From: Streptomyces sp. NBC_01314
Lineage (GTDB): Bacteria; Actinomycetota; Actinomycetes; Streptomycetales; Streptomycetaceae
Length of the DNA: 64,000 nt
Reading direction: 5' to 3'
Assembly (NCBI RefSeq): GCF_041435215.1
Contig: NZ_CP108394.1
Location: 7,316,001-7,380,000, forward strand
Shown here piece by piece: positions 27,146-36,139 of the stretch. The translations under genes and the position numbers were made by a program. The stretch's first letter is position 1, and the number at the start of each line of letters is the position of its first letter. A model generated the notes under the pieces. It was not told the DNA's origin, ran no database searches, and was given only the letters and a program-made list of their open reading frames with translations.

Positions 27146-29803
27146 ATGGATCTTCGACTGACCGGGCCGCGACTGCGCGGAGCGCTACGGCGGAGGCCGC
27201 GGCGGACCATCGCCGCCGCGGCCGCTGTCGTCGTGCTCGCCGGCGCGGGCACCTGGACGGCCACCGCCTCGGACGAGGCGGCGCCGGTGACCCGCACCGA
27301 CCAGGCCATGGACACGGCCGAGGGCGTGCGCATCGACACCTCGTACTTCACCTCCGGCGCCGACGGCCGCCGCCCGGCCGTCCTGCTCGGCCACGGCTTC
27401 GGCGGCAGCAAGGACGACGTCCGCCGGCAGGCCGAGGCCCTCGCCCGGGACGGCTACGCGGTACTGACCTGGTCGGCGCGCGGCTTCGGCGAGTCGACCG
27501 GCAAGATCGGGCTGAACGACCCGAAGGGCGAGGTCGCCGACGTCTCCCGGCTCATCGACTGGCTCGCGAAGCGCCCCGACGTACAGCTCGACAAGAAGGG
27601 CGACCCGCGCCTCGGCGTCGCCGGCGCCTCGTACGGTGGCGCGATCTCACTGCTGGCCGCCGGCTACGACGACCGGGTCGACGCCATCGCGCCCGCGATC
27701 ACGTACTGGAACCTGTCGGACGCCCTCTTCCCGAACGGCGTGTTCAAGAAGCTGTGGGCCGGCCTCTTCGTCAACAGCGGCGGCGGCTGCGACAAGTTCG
27801 AGACGCAACTCTGCGAGATGTACCAGCGGGTCGCCGAGTCGGGGCAGCCCGACGCGGAGGCCGTGAAGCTCCTTGACGAGCGCAGCCCCGAGGCCGTCGG
27901 CGACCGCATCAAGGTGCCCACGCTGCTGCTCCAGGGCCAGACCGACTCCCTCTTCCCGCTCGGCCAGGCCGACGCCGCCGCCAAGGCGATCAAGGCCAAC
28001 GGCGCGCCCGTGGAGGTCGACTGGATCTCCGGCGGCCACGACGGCGGCGACATGGAGACCTCCCGCGTCCAGTCCCGGGTGAACTCCTGGTTCGACCGAT
28101 ACCTCAAGGACGACAAGAGCGCGGACACCGGCTCGGCGTTCCGCGTCACCCGCACCCTCGGCGCCGGCTCCGGCGACGGCGAGACCCGCCTGAGCGGTAC
28201 GACCGACGACACCTACCCGGGCCTGGAGAGCGACCCCACGTCGATCGCCCTCGCCGGACGCGAGCAGAGCTTCGAGAACCCGGCCGGCGCCAACCCGCCC
28301 GCCGTGTCGGCCCTCCCCGGCCTCGGCGCCGGCGGCGGCCTGGCCCAGCTGTCCTCGCTCGGCGTCAGCATCTCCCTCGACTTCCCCGGCCAGTTCGCCG
28401 CCTTCCAGTCGAAGCCCGTCGCGGACGACCTCCAGATCACCGGCTCGCCCACGGCCACCGTCCACGTGAAGTCGACCAGCGAGGACGCCGTCCTCTTCGC
28501 CAAGGTCTACGACGTCGGCCCGGACGGCAGGTCCCAGGTCCTCCCCTCCCAGCTCGTCGAGCCCCTGCGGGTCGAGGGCGCCAAGTCCGGCAAGGACGTC
28601 GAGCTCACCCTCCCGGCCATCGACCACGAACTCGACGACGGCCACCGCCTCCGCCTCGTCCTCGCCTCCACCGACCTCGGCTACGCCTCCCCGACGGCCC
28701 CGGCGACGTACACGGTCTCCCTCAAGGGCGATCTGGAGGTGCCCACACCGCTCGCCCGGGCCGAACGCACGGACGTCCTGCCCGCCTGGGTCTGGTACCT
28801 GCCGATCGGTGGCGCCGTGATCGCGGCCGTCCTCCTCGTCACCGGGCGCCGCCGGATCGTCACCCCGGCCCCCGACCCGGCGCTCGCCGAGGTCCCGCTC
28901 CAGATCACCGACCTGAGCAAGAAGTACAAGAACGGCGACCGCTACAGCGTCCGTGACTTCTCCATCCGCGTCGAGAAGGGCCAGGTCCTGGGCCTCCTCG
29001 GTCCGAACGGCGCGGGCAAGACGACGACCCTGCGCATGCTGATGGGCCTGATCCAGCCGGACGGCGGCCAGATCCGTGTCTTCGGCCACGCGATCGTGCC
29101 GGGCGCCCCGGTCCTCTCCCGGGTCGGCGCCTTCGTCGAGGGCGCGGGCTTCCTCCCGCACCTGTCCGGCCGCGAGAACCTGGAGCTGTACTGGGCCGCC
29201 ACCGGCCGCCCGGCCGAGGACGCCCACCTCGCCGAGGCCCTGGAGATCGCCGGTCTCGGCGACGCCCTGGCCCGCGCGGTCCGCACCTACTCCCAGGGCA
29301 TGCGCCAGCGCCTCGCCATCGCCCAGGCCATGCTCGGCCTGCCCGACCTGCTGATCCTCGACGAGCCGACGAACGGACTCGACCCGCCGCAGATCCGCGA
29401 GATGCGCGAGGTCATGATCCGCTACGCGGCGGCCGGCCGCACGGTCATCGTCTCCAGCCACCTGCTGGCGGAGGTCGAGCAGACCTGTACGCACCTGGTC
29501 GTCATGGACCACGGCAAGCTCGTCCAGGCCGGCCCCGTGAGCGAGATCGTCGGCTCCGGCGACACGCTCCTGGTCGGCACGTCCGAACCCGTGGACGAGC
29601 CGGTCGTCGAGAAGATCGCCGCCCTGCCGGGCGTCGACTCGGCCGTCCGCGCCGACGACGGCCTGGTGGTCCGCCTCGACGCCGACGGCAGCGCCCAGCG
29701 CCTGGTCGCCGAACTCGTGCGGCTGGAGGTCCCCGTGGAGTCGGTCGGTCCGCACCGCCGCCTCGAAGACGCCTTCCTCACCCTGATCGGAGAGTCCGCA
29801 TGA
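27146..29803 (+). CDS. secreted alpha/beta hydrolase fused to an ABC transporter ATPase
   Basis: 885 residues in one uninterrupted frame. A membrane/signal anchor is at about 20-42. An S15/CocE-like alpha/beta hydrolase follows, with nucleophile GASYGG (Ser162), Asp267 in QTDSLFP and His298 in GGHDGG, then a beta-rich domain to about 540. A transmembrane helix (WYLPIGGAVIAAVLLVTG, about 551-568) precedes an ABC domain with Walker A GPNGAGKTT (Lys625), signature YSQGMRQR, and Walker B LLILDEP. The hydrolase would face outside and the ATPase inside. ATGA overlap with the permease implies one transporter. The substrate is unknown, perhaps a peptide or ester. Confidence 0.85.
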   Translation: MDLRLTGPRLRGALRRRPRRTIAAAAAVVVLAGAGTWTATASDEAAPVTRTDQAMDTAEGVRIDTSYFTSGADGRRPAVLLGHGFGGSKDDVRRQAEALARDGYAVLTWSARGFGESTGKIGLNDPKGEVADVSRLIDWLAKRPDVQLDKKGDPRLGVAGASYGGAISLLAAGYDDRVDAIAPAITYWNLSDALFPNGVFKKLWAGLFVNSGGGCDKFETQLCEMYQRVAESGQPDAEAVKLLDERSPEAVGDRIKVPTLLLQGQTDSLFPLGQADAAAKAIKANGAPVEVDWISGGHDGGDMETSRVQSRVNSWFDRYLKDDKSADTGSAFRVTRTLGAGSGDGETRLSGTTDDTYPGLESDPTSIALAGREQSFENPAGANPPAVSALPGLGAGGGLAQLSSLGVSISLDFPGQFAAFQSKPVADDLQITGSPTATVHVKSTSEDAVLFAKVYDVGPDGRSQVLPSQLVEPLRVEGAKSGKDVELTLPAIDHELDDGHRLRLVLASTDLGYASPTAPATYTVSLKGDLEVPTPLARAERTDVLPAWVWYLPIGGAVIAAVLLVTGRRRIVTPAPDPALAEVPLQITDLSKKYKNGDRYSVRDFSIRVEKGQVLGLLGPNGAGKTTTLRMLMGLIQPDGGQIRVFGHAIVPGAPVLSRVGAFVEGAGFLPHLSGRENLELYWAATGRPAEDAHLAEALEIAGLGDALARAVRTYSQGMRQRLAIAQAMLGLPDLLILDEPTNGLDPPQIREMREVMIRYAAAGRTVIVSSHLLAEVEQTCTHLVVMDHGKLVQAGPVSEIVGSGDTLLVGTSEPVDEPVVEKIAALPGVDSAVRADDGLVVRLDADGSAQRLVAELVRLEVPVESVGPHRRLEDAFLTLIGESA

Positions 29804-30723
29804 GCACGCTGGCCGAGCGTGCCGAGCACGCAGAACCCGCGCGTACGGAACCCGGACACCCCGGGCACAAAGAGCCCGTCGAGGTCGCCGACGGCTACCG
29901 CGCGGGCCGCACCCTGCCCCTGCGGGTCGAGCTGGTCCGGCAGCTGAAGCGCCGCCGCACGATGGTCATGGGCGGCATCCTGTTCGCCCTGCCGCTCGTG
30001 CTGCTGATCGCCTTCCAGGTCGGCGGCACACCCGGCGAGGAGGGCGGCAACCGGGTCAACCTGATGGACACGGCGACGGCGTCCGGCGCGAACTTCGCCG
30101 CGGTGAACCTGTTCGCCGCCGCGGGCTTCCTGCTCGTCATCCCCGTCGCGCTGTTCTGCGGCGACACGGTCGCCTCGGAGGCCAGCTGGTCCTCCCTGCG
30201 CTACCTCCTCGCCGCACCCGTGCCGCGCGCCCGGCTGCTGTGGTCCAAGCTTGTCGTCGGCCTCACCCTCAGCCTGGCGGCGATCGTGCTGCTGCCGGTC
30301 GTCGCGCTCGTCGTCGGCTCGGTGGCATACGGATGGGGCCCCCTGGAACTGCCCACCGGTGGTGAGATCGCGCAAGGCGCCGCCGCTCAGGCGCTGCTGA
30401 TCACGGTGGGATACATCTTCGTGTCCCAACTGGTCACCGCCGCCATGGCGTTCTGGCTCTCCACACGGACGGACGCCCCGCTCGGCGCGGTCGGCGGCGC
30501 CGTCGGCCTCACCATCGTCGGCAATGTGCTCGACTCGGTGACCGCCCTCGGCGACTGGCGCGATTTCCTGCCCGCGCACTGGCAGTACGCCTGGCTGGAC
30601 GTCGTCCGCCCGCAGCCCGAGTACACCGACATGATCCAGGGCGTCTCGGTTTCCATAACGTACGCGCTGGTGCTGTTCGCCCTGGCCTTCCGCGGTTTCG
30701 GCCGCAAGGACGTCGTCTCCTAG
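29800..30723 (+). CDS. ABC-2 type permease
   Basis: 307 residues with about six hydrophobic segments (for example MVMGGILFALPLVLLIAF, LFAAAGFLLVIPVALF, LVVGLTLSLAAIVLLPVVAL, ALVLFALAFRGFG). The SLRYLLAAPVPRARLLWSKLVVG stretch is typical of ABC-2 permeases. It overlaps the hydrolase-ATPase gene by ATGA and should form its membrane channel. The cytoplasmic N-terminus of about 45 residues is charged. Confidence 0.87.
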   Translation: MSTLAERAEHAEPARTEPGHPGHKEPVEVADGYRAGRTLPLRVELVRQLKRRRTMVMGGILFALPLVLLIAFQVGGTPGEEGGNRVNLMDTATASGANFAAVNLFAAAGFLLVIPVALFCGDTVASEASWSSLRYLLAAPVPRARLLWSKLVVGLTLSLAAIVLLPVVALVVGSVAYGWGPLELPTGGEIAQGAAAQALLITVGYIFVSQLVTAAMAFWLSTRTDAPLGAVGGAVGLTIVGNVLDSVTALGDWRDFLPAHWQYAWLDVVRPQPEYTDMIQGVSVSITYALVLFALAFRGFGRKDVVS

Positions 30724-30804
30724 GTCACCGGAGGATCACCCACCGGTCTCGGCGGGCCCCCGCCGTGGCCGCTTCGAGACGCATCCGCAACACCCCGTGG
30801 CGCA

Positions 30805-30895
30805 CATCCGGGCCCCCTCCGCCGTCACAGTCACAACAGTCGCCTGCGAAAACCCGCGAAAAGGCGACGGACGACGTGGCTAGGGGGCCCGGATG
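30805..30895 (+). promoter_or_regulatory. long-range inverted repeat covering ribosome site and start codon of the vWA gene
   Basis: CATCCGGGCCCCCT (30805-30818) is perfectly complementary to AGGGGGCCCGGATG (30882-30895). The right arm contains the AGGGGG ribosome site and the ATG start at 30893. A further CGCCT/AGGCG pair lies in the 63-nt loop. If transcribed, the fold would hide the start. Confidence 0.6.
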
Positions 30896-32497
30896 CACAC
30901 GTATCGCAGGACCGGTGGGACGACATGCCAGAGGCCGAGAGCAACGGCACGGCGACGGATGGGCACCGCACTCCTCGCCCTGGGCGCGGCCGGCGCCCTG
31001 CTCCTCACCGGCTGCAGCGCGAGCGGCGACGGCGGCAACTCCTCGTCGTACGACCGGGGACAGGGCGGCGGCAAGGCGGACGGCTTCCCGGCCCCCGCTC
31101 CCGAGGGCACCGGCACCGGCGAACAACGCGGCGAACAAGGGAAGGAAGACTCCCGCGACATCGCCCCGTCCCCCGACTACCTCTCCACCTTCGCTCTCGA
31201 CGTCGACACCGCCTCCTACGGCTACGCCCGCCGCACCCTGGCCGACGGCAGCCTGCCCGACCCGTCGACGGTCCGCCCGGAGGAGTTCGTCAACAGCTTC
31301 CGCCAGGACTACGAACGCCCCGACGGAGACGGCTTCTCGGTCACGGTCGACGGCGCCCGCACCAAGGACGAGAACTGGTCCCTGGTCCGCGTCGGCCTCG
31401 CCACCCGCGCCGCCGAGGGCGACAGCAAGCGCCCGCCCGCCGCCCTCACCTTCGTCATCGACGTCTCCGGCTCCATGGCCGAACCGGGCCGTCTCGACCT
31501 CGCCCAGGACGCCCTGCGCACGATGACGAACCGGCTGCGCGACGACGACTCCGTGGCCATCGTCACCTTCAGCGACGAGGCCGAGACCGTCCTGCCGATG
31601 ACCCGCCTCGACGACAACCGGGGCGAGATCCGTGAGGCGGTCGACAGCCTGGAACCCACCGACTCCACCAACCTCGCGGCGGGCGTCGAGACCGGCTACG
31701 AGACCGCCGTCGAGGGCCTGCGCAAGGGTGCGACCAACCGGGTCGTCCTCCTCTCCGACGCCCTCGCCAACACCGGCTCCACGGACGCCGAGACCATCCT
31801 CGAACGCATCGCGAGCGAACGCCGCGCACACGGCATCACCCTGTTCGGTGTGGGCGTCGGCAGCGACTACGGCGACGCGCTCATGGAACAACTCGCCGAC
31901 CAGGGAGACGGGCACACCACCTACGTCGCCACCGAGGAGGAGGCCGAGGAGGTCTTCTGCGAGGAACTCCCGCGCCACATCGACCTCACCGCCCGCGACG
32001 CCAAGGCCCAGGTCTCCTTCGACCCGGCGACGGTCGAGGAGTTCCGCCTGATCGGCTACGACAACCGGCAGGTCGCCGACGAGGACTTCCGCGACGACCG
32101 CGTGGACGGCGGCGAGGTCGGCCCCGGCCACACCGTCACCGCCCTCTACGTCGTCCGCAGCAAGAAGGGCACCGACGGCGGCCACCTCGCCACCGCCACC
32201 GTCCGCTGGCTGGACCCCGACACCCGCACCCCGCACGAGGAGTCGGCCGGCCTGGAGGCATCGGCCCTCCACGACGACCTGTGGGACGCCTCCCCGTACG
32301 GCCTCCAAGTAGCCGCCGTGGCCGCCTACTTCGCCGACTCCCTCCGCCAGCAGGACAGCCTCTGGACCGACCTCCCGGCCAGCCCGACCCTCCGCGAACT
32401 CTCCTACCGCGCCGAGACCCTGGCGAGGGACCGCGAGGACAAGGACCTGTACGACCTGGCCGACGCGATCGAAAAGGCGGACGAGATGCTGACATGA
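30893..32497 (+). CDS. von Willebrand factor A domain lipoprotein (YfbK-like)
   Basis: 534 residues. A lipoprotein signal ends in LLLTGC (Cys41), so the protein is anchored outside the membrane. A Gly/Ser-rich linker is followed by a YfbK N-terminal region (STFALDVDTASYGYARRTL), a vWA domain with the MIDAS motif DVSGSM (Asp190) and a DUF3520-like C-terminus. Such proteins bind ligands through a metal ion; the partner is unknown. ATG 30893 has a strong AGGGGG site but lies in an inverted repeat; ATG 30959 is an alternative without a site. Confidence 0.87.
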   Translation: MHTYRRTGGTTCQRPRATARRRMGTALLALGAAGALLLTGCSASGDGGNSSSYDRGQGGGKADGFPAPAPEGTGTGEQRGEQGKEDSRDIAPSPDYLSTFALDVDTASYGYARRTLADGSLPDPSTVRPEEFVNSFRQDYERPDGDGFSVTVDGARTKDENWSLVRVGLATRAAEGDSKRPPAALTFVIDVSGSMAEPGRLDLAQDALRTMTNRLRDDDSVAIVTFSDEAETVLPMTRLDDNRGEIREAVDSLEPTDSTNLAAGVETGYETAVEGLRKGATNRVVLLSDALANTGSTDAETILERIASERRAHGITLFGVGVGSDYGDALMEQLADQGDGHTTYVATEEEAEEVFCEELPRHIDLTARDAKAQVSFDPATVEEFRLIGYDNRQVADEDFRDDRVDGGEVGPGHTVTALYVVRSKKGTDGGHLATATVRWLDPDTRTPHEESAGLEASALHDDLWDASPYGLQVAAVAAYFADSLRQQDSLWTDLPASPTLRELSYRAETLARDREDKDLYDLADAIEKADEMLT

Positions 32498-32601
32498 CGA
32501 CGCGACGACGGGACAACCTGACGACCCCGCCCTGGAGACGACCCACGCCCGCCGCCCCGCTCTCCCCGTTCCCCGGAATCGTTCGAAACCATTGAAAATT
32601 T

Positions 32602-32617
32602 CTTACGCACCGGTAAG
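32602..32617. promoter_or_regulatory. inverted repeat upstream of acyl-CoA synthetase gene
   Basis: CTTAC-GCACCG-GTAAG, followed 16 bp later by another CGGTAA. It sits about 50 bp before the start beside TTGACT, so it may be a promoter-proximal operator. Confidence 0.4.
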
Positions 32618-32663
32618 TTGACTCGTCGGTAACGAAGTGGTCGAGAGTCCTCGGGGAGCGGTG

Positions 32664-34586
32664 ATGGGCGTACGCAAGGACTTGAGCCGGGCGAAGCAGC
32701 GCGGCGGCCTGACCGACCGGGTCAAGGTCGAGGTCGTCAGGGACGCGCAGGGCGTCGTCCGCGAGGCGCGCTCACCCGCCCTCGCGCCCCGCCTGGCCGG
32801 CGGCAGCATCGCCGACCTCCCCTTCGTCAACGCCACCGAGGCCCCCGACGCGGTGGTCCTGCGCCGCGCCGACCACCACGGCACCTACCACCCGGTGACC
32901 GCCACCGCCTTCGCCCGCGAAGTCACCGCCACCGCGAAGGGGTTGATCGCGGCCGGCCTCGAACCCGGCGGCCGCGTCGCGGTGATGTCCCGCACCCGCT
33001 ACGAGTGGACGGTCCTCGACTTCGCCGTCTGGGCGGCCGGCGGCCAGTCGGTCCCCGTCTACGCCACGTCCTCGCCCGAGCAGATCGAGTGGATCGTCCG
33101 CGACTCCGGCTCCCGCTTCGTCATCGCGGAGTCCGCCGAGAACGCGGAGGCCGTCGCCACGGCCACCGCCCGCCACTCCCAGCCCCCGCACGTCTGGCAG
33201 ATCGACCAGGGGGCCCTCGGCCACCTCGCCGACCTGGGCCGGGGCGTCCCCGACGACGAGGTCACCAAACGCCGCGCCGCACTCACCCCCGACACGGCCG
33301 CGACCATCTGCTACACCTCCGGCACCACCGGCCGCCCCAAGGGCTGCGTCCTCACCCACGCCAACCTCCACGCGGAGGCCGCCAACACGGTCGAACTGCT
33401 CCACCCGATCTTCAAGGAGATCTCCGGCCAGGTCGCCTCCACCCTCCTCTTCCTCCCGCTGGCCCACATCCTCGGCCGTGCGATCCAGATCGCCTGCCTG
33501 ATGGCCCGCATCGAGATCGGCCACTGCCCGAGCATCAAGCCCGACGAACTGCGGCCCGCGCTCAAGAAGTTCCGCCCCACCTTCCTCGTCGGCGTCCCGT
33601 ACCTCTTCGAGCGGATCCACGCCACCGGCCGCGCCACCGCCGAACGCATCGGCCGCGGCGCCTCCTTCGACCGCGCCCACCGCCTCGGCGTCCGCTTCGC
33701 CCGCGCCCACCTCGACAGGTTCCTGGACCAGGGCCCCGGCCCGACCTCGGGCCTGTACGCCGCCTGGGCCCTGTACGACCTGCTGGTCTACCGCCGCATC
33801 CGCAGGGAGCTCGGCGGCCGGATGCGCTACGCCATCAGCGGCGGCTCCCCGCTCGACCGCGACCTCAACCTCTTCTTCTACGCCGCCGGGATCATCGTCT
33901 ACGAGGGCTACGGCCTCACCGAGACCACCGCGGCCGCCACCATCGTCCCTCCGCTCAAACCCCGCCCCGGCACCGTCGGCCGGCCCGTCCCCGGCACCGC
34001 GATCCGTATCGCCGACGACGGGGAGGTCCTCATCAAGGGCGCCATCGTCTTCGGCACCTACTGGAACAACCCGGTCGCCACCGACGCCGCCCTCACCGAC
34101 GACTGGTTCGCCACCGGCGACCTCGGCGCGCTCGACGAGGACGGCTACCTCACCATCACCGGCCGTAAGAAGGACATTCTCGTCACCTCCGGCGGCAAGA
34201 ACGTTTCGCCAGCCGTGCTGGAGGACCGGCTGCGCAGCCGCCCCCCGGTCGGCCAGTGCATCGTCGTCGGCGACAACCGCTCGTATGTCGCCGCCTTGAT
34301 CACCCTGGACCCCGAGGACGTCGCCCACTGGCTGTACGTCCGCGGCATGCCCGCCGACACCCCGCTCTCGGAGCTGGCGAACGACCCCCGCATGCGTGAG
34401 GACGTCCAGAAGGCCGTCGACTACGCGAACCAGGCGGTCTCCCGAGCCGAATCCATCCGTGCGTTCCGGCTGGTGGAGGGTTCTTTCACCGAGGAGAACG
34501 GACTTCTCACCCCGTCCCTCAAGGTCAAGCGCCATGTGGTGACGGCGGCGTACGAGGTTGAGATCGAGGCGCTCTACCACAGCTGA
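32664..34586 (+). CDS. long-chain fatty acid-CoA ligase (AMP-dependent synthetase)
   Basis: 640 residues, ANL superfamily. It activates a fatty acid to its acyl-CoA through an acyl-AMP. Motifs: ATICYTSGTTGRPKGC (P-loop), EGYGLTETTAAATI, DDWFATGDLGALDEDGYLTITGRKKDILVTSGGKNVSP (hinge and C-terminal motif). ATG 32664 follows GGGGAG at 5 nt; an upstream GTG (32637) lacks a site. Monocistronic. The exact chain length is unknown. Confidence 0.9.
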   Translation: MGVRKDLSRAKQRGGLTDRVKVEVVRDAQGVVREARSPALAPRLAGGSIADLPFVNATEAPDAVVLRRADHHGTYHPVTATAFAREVTATAKGLIAAGLEPGGRVAVMSRTRYEWTVLDFAVWAAGGQSVPVYATSSPEQIEWIVRDSGSRFVIAESAENAEAVATATARHSQPPHVWQIDQGALGHLADLGRGVPDDEVTKRRAALTPDTAATICYTSGTTGRPKGCVLTHANLHAEAANTVELLHPIFKEISGQVASTLLFLPLAHILGRAIQIACLMARIEIGHCPSIKPDELRPALKKFRPTFLVGVPYLFERIHATGRATAERIGRGASFDRAHRLGVRFARAHLDRFLDQGPGPTSGLYAAWALYDLLVYRRIRRELGGRMRYAISGGSPLDRDLNLFFYAAGIIVYEGYGLTETTAAATIVPPLKPRPGTVGRPVPGTAIRIADDGEVLIKGAIVFGTYWNNPVATDAALTDDWFATGDLGALDEDGYLTITGRKKDILVTSGGKNVSPAVLEDRLRSRPPVGQCIVVGDNRSYVAALITLDPEDVAHWLYVRGMPADTPLSELANDPRMREDVQKAVDYANQAVSRAESIRAFRLVEGSFTEENGLLTPSLKVKRHVVTAAYEVEIEALYHS

Positions 34587-35100
34587 CACCCCTCCGGCCC
34601 GGCTCCCGGTACGGCACCTGGCTGGGCAGCAGCAGGACCTCCCTCAGGCGGTCGGCGTCGAGAAGGTCGACACCATGGTCACCGGTGCGGTCACTGTCGG
34701 CATCCAGTGTCGGCAGACGCAGACCGGCGGGGTGAGGATCACCGCGGATGGCGTCGAACTCACGAGGCTGCAACAGGCCGTTCAGGCCGATGCTCAGCGG
34801 ACGGCCACCGTCACGGTGCCCCGGTCCCATAGGTCTGCGCGACGCTGCGGGCCAACGGCGAGAGCACCACCGTCCGCACCCCGGCCGCCGCTTCCGTGCC
34901 GACAACCGCCTGAGCGAAACGCTTGCCACCGTCCACCCGGATCCCGTGAAGTCGATTGCGCCAAACGGTGGATAAGGGGATTACTGCCACTCAGTCGGGT
35001 GTGTCGGAAATGGTGTGACTAGGGGGGCTCGTGTAGCTTTAGTGACGAGTCGAACACGGTCCGTAAGGATGGACGTGTGCGAGAAGAAAACGGAGACATG
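34587..35100. other. about 510 bp without a recognised gene
   Basis: Open frames exist on both strands but none shows family features, good codon bias and a ribosome site together. It may be a decayed coding sequence. The last 100 bp (AT-richer) hold the promoter of the small secreted protein. Confidence 0.4.
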
Positions 35101-35358
35101 ATGAACAAGCTCAAGAAGGTCGCGGCCGTCGCGGCCATGGTCGGCGGTCTCGGTCTTGCCGGCGGCGGGGTTGCCAGCGCCAACGGTGGCGAGTACAGCG
35201 ACCCGTTCCCGTTCGCCGACAACCTGCAGATTACGGACTGCCGGTCGTCGACCGACGTGACCCAGATCGTCTCCATCCCCATCAACGTGTCCGTTGGTGG
35301 CGACGCGTCGCAGGCCTTCGGCAACAACCTCTGCCAGCCGATCGGGTCCATCGACTGA
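35101..35358 (+). CDS. small secreted protein with two cysteines
   Basis: 85 residues. MNKLKKVAAVAAMVGGLGLAGG is a Sec signal peptide, with likely cleavage after VASA. The mature part (about 56 residues) has a Cys in ITDCRSS and another in NNLCQPIG, suggesting one disulfide. VSIPINVSVGGDASQAFGN is reminiscent of small hydrophobic surface peptides of Streptomyces but is not a chaplin or rodlin. ATG 35101 is preferred over ATG 35098 because GGAG then has 5-nt spacing. Own terminator. Confidence 0.75.
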   Translation: MNKLKKVAAVAAMVGGLGLAGGGVASANGGEYSDPFPFADNLQITDCRSSTDVTQIVSIPINVSVGGDASQAFGNNLCQPIGSID

Positions 35359-35376
35359 TCCTCGTGCGGTGGAGAG

Positions 35377-35412
35377 GCGGGTCTCGCGACTTCGGTGCGG
35401 GACCCGCTTTTT
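35377..35412 (+). terminator. terminator with T-run
   Basis: GCGGGTC-CGC-AC pairs with GT-GCG-GACCCGC around a TTCG tetraloop, followed by TTTTT. It ends the small secreted protein gene. Confidence 0.85.
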
Positions 35413-35827
35413 CAGTGGTTGCCGCGTACGGATATCGGCAATCTCTGCACGTAGGTCGCTCCAGCCCGCGACAGTCGCTGTCCCGGAGATCTTGGGGCAG
35501 ATTGAAAACTGAATAAAGCCGGACCGGTACTCGCAGAGTCGATCCGGCACGGACGGCGGCCATCCTTCCGATGGTCGCTTCTTTTTTTGCAGGTTTCGAT
35601 ATTTTCACTCTCTTGTGGCCGCGAACGGAGCGGCGTGCCCATCTCGATATCATCCGATCAGTTCAATTCACATCAAACGGCCAATGCGGGGCTATTCGGA
35701 TGAAGCTTGATGGCTACTCATCCGTAAGGCGGTAACTCCCTTGATCCAGGGGTTTACTGGCGATGCGCCATCGATTCCATCCTTCCGTCGAAGGGGGATT
35801 CGATCCGAATCACGTCTCGGAGAGAAC
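35413..35827. other. AT-rich non-coding stretch
   Basis: No gene recognised. The composition is markedly more AT-rich than the rest of the window, with runs such as TTCTTTTTTTGC. A weak hairpin GCCGGA/TCCGGC lies at 35518-35548. It probably contains the promoter of the zinc-ribbon gene. Confidence 0.45.
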
Positions 35828-36088
35828 ATGACTGATGTGATTATCCTGCCGCGCTGCCCGGAGACGGGGAAGGCGTCGTTCCGTAATGAATCCGAGGCGA
35901 GGATCTGGCTGGTGAGGCAGCCGCTGTTGGACAGGATTCCGGATCGTATCTACCGGTGCTTCGACTGTCAGTACTGGCACTTCACCGGGTCCCATCACTG
36001 GACCAGCCGAAAAATCGGGTGGCGACGAAACTACGGCAGGCGTGAAATCGCTTCCCGGCGCAGCGGTGGGAAGAGAAGAAGGAACTGA
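35828..36088 (+). CDS. small zinc-ribbon-like protein
   Basis: 86 residues from ATG 35828. LPRCPETGKASFRNESEARIWL followed by YRCFDCQYWHFTG matches the layout of small phage/plasmid-type zinc-finger proteins (C-P-x-x-G-K ... Y-R-C-x-x-C-x-x-W-H). The first Cys pair is reduced to one, so metal binding would use a Cys/His mix. The tail is strongly basic (RRSGGKRRR), suggesting nucleic-acid binding. Low GC points to acquisition. Confidence 0.6.
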   Translation: MTDVIILPRCPETGKASFRNESEARIWLVRQPLLDRIPDRIYRCFDCQYWHFTGSHHWTSRKIGWRRNYGRREIASRRSGGKRRRN

Positions 36089-36139
36089 CCACTGTGTCGT
36101 CCGGATCTTCCCACTTATCTGATCAGAAAGACGACGAGA

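Noticed and set aside
27647..29755. 702-residue minus-strand open frame
   Set aside because: Complement of the hydrolase-ABC fusion; composition bias typical of antisense frames in GC-rich DNA.
32772..34589. 605-residue minus-strand open frame
   Set aside because: Antisense shadow of the acyl-CoA synthetase gene.
34525..34929. 134-residue minus-strand open frame after the acyl-CoA synthetase
   Set aside because: No ribosome site, no family, and it runs into the end of the synthetase gene; may be decayed DNA but not supportable as a gene.
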